From Triops longicaudatus (lineage: Eukaryota > Arthropoda > Branchiopoda > Notostraca > Triopsidae), in the NCBI GenBank assembly GCA_022885665.1, contig JAGQDJ010000040.1, positions 124,001 through 188,000 on the forward strand: a stretch of DNA of 64,000 bases, given 5' to 3'. Shown one piece after another: positions 1 through 10,625 of the stretch. The notes beneath the pieces are model-generated. The model made no database searches, was not told the DNA's origin, and saw only the letters and a program-made list of their open reading frames with translations. The first letter of the stretch is position 1; each line of letters opens with the position of its first letter. The position numbers were made by a program, and so were the translations under genes.

Positions 1-1274
1 ACCGGAAACCGCATTGAGCTTAATGGACGGTCATGCCGAGAATCCTGAACTGATCTGGAACGAAGAAAAAAAACTCAAACTTTCTCAAGGCTTGAGGATT
101 CTTTCCGAAAAGTAACAACCTTTCTCATTGCTGAATCCCTGTCCATAAAAATTCGTGCACTTGTTTGTAGGCATGAAAGGCTCTTGAAAGCCAATCACCA
201 AGCGAGCTTTGCCTGGGAAGATACCGAGAACGTAGACTTACCATCAGGTCATGACGGAGAGGTAACGGTCTGCGGCGTATATGTGCGTCTCTTGGTGGCC
301 AATCCTGGTTGGGTGCTGCGCAAACCGCGCGAGTTTCTTGTTGCTATGATGGATGCTACTCTAGAAGCATTAAGCAAAGATCCCGTAAGCCTTGCACAAA
401 GCACCGGCTCTGTTCTGAATTTTCTTTTATCCTTTAGAGCGGACAGAATAGTCAGTTACATGTTCAAGCGTTGGTCTCGCTTTTGCAAGTACAGCCAAAT
501 TTGCTCGATTTGTTGCCAGCAATGGGTCACATCCCGGCTTTACTCAGGACATTGCAGGCTACACATCAAGTAGAAGACAAAACGGCTTCGGTACTTGCCA
601 TTTTGCAGCAGCTCGCCCGCTCGAACGTGATTTGCCTAAAATTTTTTTCACGAGCAAGTTTGACGGACTTGTCATTTTAGGTTTGCGTGGAACATCTATC
701 CAGATTGGAGGTTATGAAGTGCTTGCATCAAGCTTTAAAGATTCCGCAGGTGCTAGGACAGGTGTGCAGTTTTGTTGACGCTATCACCCAGGCCTCAAGT
801 TTAGTTTTAGAAGAGCTGACACAGCAAGTGAGACCTTCTATTCTTTCGGCATGGAGTTTGTGTTTCAATTTTTACTTTTCGACCGACTATACAGGCATTA
901 GAGTGTAACCTGATACCAGCGTTATTGAACCTGTTAACTGATCTGCACAATCCGCACATGACGTCGCAAAGTCGAGCGCATCTGGTGGCTGCCCTGAAAG
1001 CCATGGTCAAGGCCAGTCACAGTGGGAGTCAAGTTCTCGCCTTGCTGGAAGTTTGTCCACATTGGAATCAGTACCAGCACCAAAACCACGCCCTTTTCCT
1101 ATCCCCTAGTAGCGGTCCAGCCATAATGGGTACTTGGCTATATTTTTTTATGCTTTTATACAAACATGCATTTTAGGAGCGAGTACGCTTGGAGTCGCTG
1201 GTTATTTGACGGAAGGGAAGATGCCCGGAGCGCAAACCACGCCCCCACCTCCTTCTCCACATCCTTTATTGTAA
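1..1274 (+). CDS. Rme-8: RME-8 / DNAJC13, C-terminal end (5' partial)
   Basis: The reading frame enters the window at base 2. Exons: 1-111, 171-384, 438-626, 681-827, 895-1129, 1177-1274 (stop TAA 1272-1274); introns are 47-67 bp and all phases join. The encoded 331 residues match the tail of RME-8/DNAJC13, the large endosomal DnaJ protein that works with Hsc70 and the retromer/SNX machinery in endosome sorting. Recognisable stretches are VRLLVANPGWVLRKPREFL, VAALKAMVKASHSG and the C-terminal LGVAGYLTEGK, the counterpart of vertebrate GVAGYLT. The J domain and most of the roughly 2,200-residue protein lie to the left of the window. The last residues are proline-rich. Similarity is from memory of the family; the splice sites are seen directly. 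Confidence 0.9.
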
Positions 1275-1278
1275 AAAA

Positions 1279-1298
1279 ATAAAATAAATAAATAAAAG
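1279..1298 (+). terminator. Polyadenylation signal(s) of RME-8
   Basis: Overlapping AATAAA hexamers begin 5 bases after the RME-8 stop codon. They are the only obvious poly(A) signals close to this stop, so the 3' UTR is probably very short. Confidence 0.6.
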
Positions 1299-2149
1299 AA
1301 AAATAGGATATGTGAAATAAAAGAAAACGTCAGGGGAGTTAAATAGATATCCATTCCTATGGACAGTGTCAAAATGGAAGAAAAGAGCATTGTGAATGTT
1401 TTACTAAACTGTGATTCCTTGTTATGTTAACGTATACCGCGAAAGGAACACGTCGAAGCATGGAGAGTCGCCCTATCGCTCTTAAACGGCTTTGAACGTC
1501 GTTTATTCTCCACCTCACCTTTTTTTCTTTGGCTGAAGTAATGACCGTTTTTGTGCTTCATTCCATAACCAAGTCTCCGAATGTTATGTTCTTGCTGCAT
1601 AGTTATGTAATTGTTATGGCGAGAAATGTATAAATAATAACAGGAAAAGAAAACATGTATTAATAGTTGCACGACGAATCGGGAAACTTTACCCAAGAAG
1701 AGTGTGCCGAAGTTCCCCGGTTTTCAACGAAAATCGATTGACAGCCTTCTCGTACCCAGGAATACTTTAATTACCCACCCCCTTTAAATTCGCACCAGTG
1801 ACTCGAGGAACAGTCCAGATCCCATTGTGCCTGCGCCGAATCGCGAGTATTACATTTATTGTTTTACAATTTGAGTAAAAACGCTTTTCTTTTGAAAGAA
1901 CACGAAATCGAGGAATTCTCTGGTGGGACAGTCCCGGACAAAGATTTCTTTTCTGATATACATTTTTGAAGTACTCAAGCGGGAAATACGAAAAAGCATG
2001 ATGAACGAGTTGGAAGATTGATTGGGTAAGTTAACTACCGAGTTTGATATGCAAATGGTGGCGGCGGCGGAAAGGGAGAGGCAAGTGAGGAGAGGGGAAA
2101 GGGGAATTGGATGAATGGTAGGAGAATGGAAGAAGTGGTAGAGGATCAT

Positions 2150-2252
2150 ATCACGTGACTTGCGGGTTAGGTGCGAAGCGGGGAGAGCGAAAGAGTGAAT
2201 AGGGGCACAGCTAAAATAGCGTCACGTGACGTGCAGGCCTAACGGCTATTGG
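2150..2252. promoter_or_regulatory. Paired CACGTGAC E-boxes and inverted CCAAT box
   Basis: TCACGTGACT at 2151-2160 and the perfect palindrome GTCACGTGAC at 2221-2230 sit 61 bases apart, followed by ATTGG (inverted CCAAT) at 2248-2252. GTCACGTGAC is the consensus bound by MITF/TFE/USF-type bHLH-zip factors. They lie about 1 kb upstream of the mep-1 start codon and just before a YY1-like site, which suggests the core promoter region. Confidence 0.45.
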
Positions 2253-2313
2253 TTGATTGAAGATGAGTTGAATGGTAGTGAGAATAAGAGAGAATGAGAG
2301 AGAAAGAGAATTG

Positions 2314-2324
2314 GTCGCCATCTT
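2314..2324 (-). promoter_or_regulatory. YY1-like CAAGATGGCGAC element
   Basis: The plus strand reads GTCGCCATCTTG, i.e. the AAGATGGCG core found near many animal transcription starts and bound by YY1/Pho. A weaker copy (GCCATCGTCCAT) lies near 2605. It probably marks the mep-1 transcription start zone. Confidence 0.4.
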
Positions 2325-3289
2325 GTTCTGCAACTGCAACGCCTTTTGCACATCGGACATTACGCATGGACGTTTTTACGTGAATTAGTTTTCCTAGATT
2401 CCCCTCCAATTGTGGATTTTAAGTGTCAACACTTAAGTGTTCAATTTGGAAAGTGGAGTTTACACATTATCCCGGTGAAAGTGAGTGAGGGGGAGGGGAA
2501 ACTTCCATTTGTGTTGTACTTGCCTGTTTTGCCAACGATTCAGCACTGCTTATAGGGCCTAGAGTGGCGGGAACGACGGTAGAGTAAAAAGGTGAGACGC
2601 CATCGTCCATTTTTGTTGACTGCCGCTAGCGGACAGAGCAAGAAATTCGCCTGAGCTTTACGAATTCCCTTTTGCGATCCCCAATTTAGTGTAATAAAGG
2701 TAGGATTTGGTGAAGGGTCAACAGAAACTTGGGTGAAAGGAAAATGCTATCGGGTAGTGCTGTGGATATGATTCCTTGACCTCGATATTGTATAATTTTA
2801 GTTTGTCTATGTCCCCATGTAGTATTTATTGCTTGAATATAGCAGAATTTTCTCCAGTTTTATGCATACAAGTTCATTTTACAGTTCAAATTTTTTCTCC
2901 GTGGCGGAGAGCCATCTGGAAAGCGGGATATCGAGTTCATATGAATTTCCTGAAAGTTTTCGCATTATCAGTAATAAATAGGGCTAGGGAAATGGTGACG
3001 TGAGGGTGATGCGAGGGGCAGAGGCCACTCCCATTCACCTGAAGTCTTGTGCAAGTTTAAACCCAAGCAGCCCTGTTTTTATGTACCGACATTCAGCATT
3101 GCAGCCGGAAATGTTTGAGGGTAATAACGATAGGGGGCTATAGTTGCCGGCTAGCGCGGCCCAAGCCACCATTTTTAATAGGTCATTGATTGCGAGTAAT
3201 CAAAAATTAATTGCACCCTAGCCAAGGGATTTGCAAAACTCTAATGTAGCTTACAACTTATCTTGGCTTATTTGCGTTAGTTGGGAACG

Positions 3290-6200
3290 ATGGCAGCGGC
3301 AGACGAGCAACTGCCTAGTGTCAACAAAACAGAGGAAAGTGACAATCCATCACCGACGAAAAACAACGAAGGAAAAGCCTCGGCTGGTGAATCTGACAAA
3401 GATGAAGCAGAACAAATTGAGGAGCCAGTTACAGCGCGTAAGAATAAATATTATTCCAATAATTTCAGCCCTTTTATCCTACTTTCATGTAAATACGACT
3501 CTTGTTTTAGTCTTTATTTTTACTTGGTGTTATTGCTTTGGGTAGGCTAACAAGTATCTCGTTTAGGAAATGGACGCACCATTCGCAATGGGCAAAACCT
3601 GGAAAGTTCATCGGGTAATGAGGAGGCCAGTTCCAAACGCTCTAGCATTCCTGAGTCCCAATTAGCTGAAAAAATGGATGTGGATGAAGTTAACGGAGAT
3701 AGTGAGTCCGATCAACGAGACTTGGATATCAAAGCAGTGTCTCCCGAACCTGTATCCCCAATAGAATCAATGGAAACAGATGCAGGGGAAAACAAACTAA
3801 ATATTTCTAAAGCAACCGACGCTGAAAGTGAGCCACCTTCTGCACCGCAGCCCCAATCTGAACAAACGAAAGTTGAAGCTGTAGCTAAAGAGGATATATC
3901 AGCAGAGGATGGCAATCCTGTATCACCAAAGCCGGATGCCGAACCTGAAAGTCCAGAAAAATCCATAGATGAAGCTAGTGACGACATTGCCATTGTCAAA
4001 GCTGTTTCCAAAGAGAACGAGTCTAATAATGGTACGGTTTCCAAATCTCGTCGTAAAGACACAACACCTGAATCCCTGCCCGAGACTTCTGAAGATGGCG
4101 GTATGGACAATCAAGGTCGCAGGAGGTCGCTGCGGATTCGATCGTCTTCTAGCAAGAAATATACCGAAGAAGACATCGGTGAAGAAGACGCTGACTGTAT
4201 TTCGTTGGATCCTCCCACCTCTTCCCCTGCCAAAGACCCTCTAATGCTTAGCAAAAAGGCACTCATTGTCCCGGCAAAGCCGAGCAAGCCGACGTTCCGC
4301 GTCGGTGACATACCTTTGCCTAAAAGCATTTCGATGACACCTGTAAATCTAAAGAAGGAATCACCAGCCCCCCAGCAAGTTGCGGTGCAAACTCCTCCAG
4401 CCACTTCGGCTCACGCAGGCTTCGTTATCATCGACACTACCTCTTTATTGGCCGGGAAAGGTCCAGTAGCTGTGTCCACTATCATGCCCAGCCCCGCCAC
4501 GACCCCGGTTGTTTTAAACCCGCCCCAGAATCCCGTCCGATTGGCTAGTAGTAACAAAACACCCAGTTCTAGGACAAAAATTCATCCGATCTCACCTGCT
4601 TCCACTTCTGCGACGCCCCCAAGTGGTAGTTCGTCCAGCTCCACAGCAGATCTGTTCGCCAAGCATGGTCTCACGGACGATTCTTATATTGTAGAAGCGC
4701 CCTCGTTCATCGTTCCGTACATTATTGAAAAATCGGGCGAAAAGAACTTGAAAAAATTTCTCGACGCGGAGAAGGAGAACAAAGAAGACGACGGCGCGAA
4801 AAAGAAGAAAAAGGAGCAGCAGCCGGCGAAAAGGAGCGAGAAAAAGGATGGGGATGTGATTACGCTATCGGAAGGTGAAGAAGAGGATGAAGAAGAAGAA
4901 GACGAAGAACGTGAAGAGGATAGCAGCGAATCGGACGCTAATACTGCCAAAAGCGCGAAATCAGCCAGCACGCCGCTAGCCGAAGGCGAGAACTACTTCG
5001 AGACGCCCTTGGGCAAATTTTTCGCCGACATTGGTCTGGGATTGGTGCAAGAGTTTATGCAAGACGATATGTTACGGATTCAAAAGCGACGCTTAGCCAA
5101 AGGTGGGCGAGGAGCGGCGGCAGCTGCAGCAGCAATGGCAGCGGACTCGGGCATGAGTGTTGCGACGTTGGAAAAGAACTTGCAAGTGAGCCGAGCCAAG
5201 AACCAGGCCTATCGGCTTGACAAAGTCCACAAGTGTAATTTGTGTTCGTTTAAAACGGAGTCGCTACTGGTGTTAGCCCACCACCGGGAGGCACCACATA
5301 TCCAAGGTAACCGTTACTTGTGCAATTTCTGCAGCATGGAAACCCGGGAAGCGGCGCAGGCGCTGGTTCACATGCTCCAGAGCCACGGTATCCGAGGCCG
5401 AGTCGAGCCCCATATTTTCTTTCATCAGTGCATCTTTTGTCCGTTCGAGGACCATCTCAAGACCAAAGTTACGCGACATATTTTCACGTGCCAGAAACGG
5501 TTCCGACCGGAGAGAAATATGGAACCGCCTCCTGACTGGGAACCACCAGCCAAGATCCCTCGTATGCCGAACCGAGCTCAAAAGGGACTGCATGGAACGG
5601 GCGGAGCTTTTAATGCCTTAGGTTCGTCTCCGCCATTTAGCTTATCCGGTATCTCTACTTTTCATTTTGTTTTGTACTTTTCTTCGTTTTTTTGTAGTTT
5701 TTAATTTCACAATGCGTCCACACATTTTAAGATTTGTTAAGCGTGTATTTTATTGTCATATTTTAAGCGTGTTTAACTCATATTTCATTACGTCAATATT
5801 GAGCTGCGATTCTTTTTGTCTTTGAATAAGCGTGGACTTTCGTTAAAGTTATGCTTTACTTATTCGTATGCGAGGCGTCAATTTTTCGGTCTTTAAAGTT
5901 AAAAAGATATAATTTAAAATGTGAACTACCTTGAGTTTAGTAGCTTTTTCAGTATTTGGTTTCGAAAATAAATAGCTAGTGTAGTGGTACATGTAGTCTA
6001 CTTCGCGATATGTAGAGAACAACTGGTTTAAGACTGTGATCCTCAAACCTATTGGTACCATGGACCACTTTTAGGTATAAAACTTGTCTACGGCCGTTCG
6101 TTAAAAATGGCACAATATTCTAATTTGGCCTTCTCCTATTTCCCTGACAGAAACAATCGTCTTTTATACATCTTTCTGGTTATTTCACATAACAAAAAAA

Positions 6201-9138
6201 GAGGAATGAGATTTTTGCGCCTACTTATTCACAACTTATAAACTATCAAAAATTTTTGGAAAATAACTTTAATTTCCGTAAACCAGCTATCTCTGTTGGT
6301 TTTCTCTTGTTTATGAAGAAACGTTTGCTACTAGGACCGTTTAAATAAACTATTTCAGAGAAATGTTTGATAATTCCAATTTTTTATGATCCTAAACAGG
6401 CCCGTAGCCAGGATTTCGGTCCGGTTGGGGGATCAATATGCAATTTTATTGGACAGTTGGTTTTCGTCTTGTTCACCACTATAAAATAAAAAAATCGAGG
6501 GGGGTTAACCGGTAACCCCTTTGCTACGGGCCTGATTGTGAGCCCTAAAGAAAACTGACAATGAAATCTAGATACGCTTAAGCTCTGTAAAATTGAGTGG
6601 GGGTATTAATTAGTTATATCAGATTCTTTTAAATTAAAAAAAGCCAAATTATAACCTGCATTTGGAATATTTTGTGCATCTCAAACAAACAATTGTCTTT
6701 GCTGTATCATACATAAATCCTTTATTTTCTGGGGTTGATGGCATTAAGAGGCTTTGCTTTAGCCGGCGTCTTTGAGAGCTTACCCGTCCTCCGCTCACCT
6801 CTGTAGCGCGGCCCAGTTCCCAACAGGCCGCGGAACACAGGTCAGGGACCGCTGGATTAAGATATGAATTAATATTGCATTAAAAAAATGGTTTTCGAAA
6901 CAGAAACTGTCTTTTTGCAGAGGTCAATGTCGCGCCCATTTCGTGTTGACCATTGCGTACGATAAAATATGTATACAATGTTTTTAAGTTTTAGTCTACA
7001 AAAGAAAGGTATTAATAATTTAGAATGTGTAGCGCTTGAATGTTGGTATGTATTTAGCTCAGAAAGTTAATAATTCTTTTGTATATTAGGTAAACACGCC
7101 CATCTGCCAAGTATGGTTCATCCGTTATTAGGAAAGCAGCATCTGAATAACATGTCATTACCGCCGTTGATCCCAGCGAATGGAATTCCTCAAGCCAACA
7201 GTAAGAGCAATCGAAACAACAACTTCAACACCGCCGCTACCGCAGCTGCTGCCTTGGCGGGATTGAAACTTCCTTCCGACAAGAACAACAAAGGAGGAGC
7301 TTACCGCAACTCACCCCTCTACCTACCGAGTAACTATGCAGTGCAAGGAAATATCTACCAGGTAACGCCTCTCGAATTGTGAGAAAAAAGTTTTAACAGT
7401 ATCTTGCCTGTGTTTAGTTAATGAATAGCACCGGGGGAGTAATGCCCATGTTACCCAATCTTCCTTTGCTCTCTAAGAAGGCTGGCGGCAACGCAGTTTC
7501 TATTACACCGACACCAGCGACGTTGGTCCCCAGTTTACCCCTCGCCAGTTCGCTCAGCATAAGCGGCAGTTCCGGAGGCTTGATGACCACCACGCCCATA
7601 ACGACAGCTTCCTCTGCTTCCAAAACCGGTTCACGCCTGCCGCAACAACCTTCCATTTCTATTACGCCTTTGCCTCGGCCAAGCGCCAGCAGCGCAGGTT
7701 CCTCATCCGGTTCTTCAGCATCAGCCAGTGCCAAGACCAGTAGCAACACTACTGCAGCTATGTCGGTGCGCGCTGTGAGTGGCGGTGATGCGGCCACCGC
7801 AGCTGCCTTGGGCATAAAAGCTGGTCAGCCCACTCAACCAGGGCAGAAGACAAATATGGTCGTCTGCGAAATCTGCGATAGCTGTATTAAGGATTTGGAG
7901 CAGCTCCGCAACCACATGCACTGGATCCATAAAGTGAAAATCCATCCGAAAATGATCCATAATCGACCTCCATTAAATTGTCAAAAGTGCCAGTTCCGAT
8001 TTTTTACGGATCAAGGACTAGAAAGGCATTTGCTGGGATCCCATGGCTTGGTTACCTCGTCTATGCAGGAGTCGGCCAATAAGGGGCAAGACGGAGGGCG
8101 GTGCCCCATATGCGGTAAAGTGTATCAGTGGAAGTTATTGAGCCATGTTGCCAAGGATCACGGTCTTACTCTCAAACCTGCGCATCTCTCGTATAAGTGC
8201 ACCGTAAGTAGAAAGCTAGATTTTTTTTATATATTTCAACTTGTACACATGAAAATATTTAAAAAGTAAATAATAAATTGTATTTTATCTCTATAGGTGT
8301 GCACTGCGACATTTAATATGTACAAGTTGTTTGAAAACCACGTGTATACGGCGCATTCTGTGGTGGCCAAGAAAGTCCTGGATAAGAAAGGCGGGGTCGA
8401 CGGAACCAGTGCTAGGGCAGACAGCAATCACTCTGGCAAATCTTTAAAGATTAATGATGAAATTACTATAATTCCTCAGCCGGCCCGAGGATCTTCGCAA
8501 GCAGCAAACTCATCAGCATCTTCGTCCACAGTATCTGTTTCCGTTTCTGTTTCGTCGGTTAGCAAAGCAGATGACGCAGACAAAGCCTGCCAGGTAAATT
8601 TGCTAAAACTTTTTCGGTAATCAATATGACACCCTTAAGATGGAGTGTTTTACGGAAATTTCTTAATTTGCAGGGTTGTGGTCAAACTTTGGACCGACAT
8701 AAAAAAGAGCGGGATTACTGCAATGCCTGTGCTCGAAAAATGCGCGATCCGTTGCGTGAGCCCAGCCAAGAGAAAGAAGATGACCACGGTGCAAGTACGC
8801 GTCGACGAAGGCGCGAGCGGAAAGGAGAAGCCGTAGATGTTATTGACCTGTCAGGTGAAGAAGATGTCGGAGCTAACAATGTTCCCGTTCGCGTCCCGTT
8901 AGGCAAATCTGAAATTACCATTACAAAAGTCAAAGCTAGTTCGTCCTCCATCACAGGAGGCAAGCATTCCGGTGTGCAACTTATTCGGCTGCCTGAAGGC
9001 GTCAAAAGTAGTGCGGCTACTCCTTTACACGCTGGCGATGTGGAAATGACGGTCAGCGTGAGTAAAGTGAGCCAGCGGAAGCGTTCGGCTAATGAGGAAG
9101 TAGCCAGTGCCACAGGCAAACGTTCCCGTCATGATTAA
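3290..9138 (+). CDS. MEP-1: MEP-1-like C2H2 zinc-finger chromatin protein
   Basis: Six exons: 3290-3437, 3567-5648, 7090-7361, 7418-8203, 8297-8593, 8674-9138; 1,349 residues. The start is the ATG at 3290, 10 bases after a good acceptor. Order along the protein: acidic, Ser/Pro-rich N-terminus; an acidic run at about 485-500; the conserved block TPLGKFFADIGLGLVQEF; C2H2-type fingers at about 605-690 (CNLCSF.., CNFCSM.., CIFCPF..); a low-complexity Ala/Asn/Ser linker; more fingers at about 980-1120 (CEICDS.., CQKCQF.., CPICGK.., CTVCTA..), the last interrupted by an intron; and a late Cys-rich motif (GCGQTLDRHKKERDYCNAC). This layout is that of MEP-1, the partner of Mi-2 in the dMec repressor complex and, in worms, of germline-gene repression. 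Two hydrophobic-acidic motifs (DVITLSEGEEE, DVIDLSGEED) look like SUMO-interaction motifs. Intron 2 (1,441 bp) holds a MITE. The family call is from remembered similarity. Confidence 0.8.
6397..6534. mobile_element. 138-bp MITE, hAT-like terminal inverted repeats
   Basis: The element starts CAGGCCCGTAGCCAGGATTT and ends GCTACGGGCCTG, giving 12-base perfect terminal inverted repeats. The sub-terminal part is G-rich (a GGGGG run) and the centre AT-rich. No open frame is present. It lies in the large second intron of mep-1. No intact 8-bp target duplication is visible (left flank ATCCTAAA, right flank ATTGTGAG), so the insertion is old or the class assignment is approximate. Confidence 0.6.
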
Positions 9139-10625
9139 AAAGTTAATAGGGAATATTGGAACCGTTTATTTCTTTTAACGCAGTGAAGCAATTAAGGATG
9201 TAAGGTATAAGCTGAGACCAAAGCCGATTTAAGGTTTTGTCTACTGGACAACAAAAAGTGAAAAGGTATGCGTTTCTCATAGGTGAATGACTTAGGGCAC
9301 GTTGAATGTTCGGCGAAATTTATATGGTTTATGAGTGTTCAGTTGGAGAATGTAAGAAACGAATGCTTGCAAAAATGAGATAACGGTGAATTTAACTGGC
9401 CTCTTAGCGATTACGCTAGCTCTGAGTGTATTAAACATGTTATTTGGTAAAAAAACAAATGGAATTTTTCCTTCGAACTTTCGTAAGAGTTTCATAGTAA
9501 AGGTACACATTACGGTTGTATTGGCTTTGTGAAGCGCACAGAGTGGTTTGGCGACGTTACTGTCAGCAAAAATAAGGTAGTGCAGTAGGATGGATGCAAA
9601 TTAGCATTTGGATGTCCGAAGGCGGCAACAAACAAATCCGGATTTCACTTCTGCAAAAGTCGACGTTTCTATTATACAGTACAGACCTGGGCGAAGTTCG
9701 GGGAAATAAAAGTCGAAAAGGTCCTTTAAAAGTCAAGTCAATTTTCAATTCTAGGTGGTTAAAAGTTAATTTATTTCGGGATTTTTCCCGAGTCAAAGCT
9801 ATTCATTTCGCTGATTTTTACATTTTCCCGTAGTTTTTCAGTAACTGAAAGAATTAACACCTCGAGAGCTTCCTATGTGACGGACATGAAAGCTTGCAGT
9901 CTAGATGTGATACAGTAAAGTCGCGCTAGAACGTGCACCTATCATAAAGAACAATCGGCTATTATGTACAAGGACCACTGGTCCCGGAGGAATTCCATTG
10001 TAAATCATAGATTGGTCAAAATGTCATCTCACAACTAGTTCAGATTGTAGTGTCTTGGAAAAAATTCTGGTTTCCCATTACAGTGCTGTAGTTTCTAGGT
10101 GTGGTTTGGCTTTGCTGGTTATAGCCGATCAGAATAGCACAAAATGAGCTCGAGGGACCTGAAAATTGGTTCACTGTAAGTAAAAATGGGTAAAATACGG
10201 TTTCGCTTTGTCCGACGAGTGTTTAGACGGATGTTTAGCGGTCACCTGTGGACCTCGTCCACAATAGCGATGAGCAGTGTCCATTGCAAATAGGCTTCGC
10301 TACAAGTGATTTTAGTGTATATGCTACATAAACGAAGACCTTCAACGCGAAGACAATATGGATTGTCCCGCGCTGATTCACTAAGTTTCAAAAATTCAAA
10401 TTCAGCGCTTAATTTCATTACTTGTATCGATATCAGTATTGCAATGTATCGATAGAGGAGGAGCTTCACGAGTATCATTTCAATTCAAATCCTTCCAACT
10501 GACAGACGTTGAGTCAAGTTGCCGTTACAAAGTAGTTATCGGGGTAGCTTATCAAATTTTTTGAACGTCCAAACTGGTAATTATTATTAAATAGTGAGTA
10601 GCTGTGTTATAAGCCACGGATAATC
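9139..10625. other. Intergenic, mep-1 3' side to anillin promoter
   Basis: This spacer of about 1.5 kb has no supported gene. Short open frames on both strands (e.g. 9292-9510 and 9563-9833) overlap each other and show no family similarity or splice logic. The anillin transcription start probably lies in the last 150 bases; no TATA box is obvious. Confidence 0.5.

Larger units (their letters stand above)
1299..3289. other. Intergenic region and mep-1 promoter/5' UTR
   Basis: No open frame here looks coding. The right half (about 2150-2700) is purine-rich with clustered promoter-type motifs. A GT donor at 2700 (AAAG/GTAGGA) can pair with the TTGCGTTAG acceptor ending at 3280, giving a 5' UTR intron in front of the mep-1 ATG. 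The left half (1300-2100) holds nothing I recognise. Confidence 0.5.

Noticed and set aside
4684..4971. 95-codon minus-strand frame rich in Ser and Phe
   Set aside because: It is the antisense shadow of the acidic Glu/Asp-Lys run in the MEP-1-like gene.
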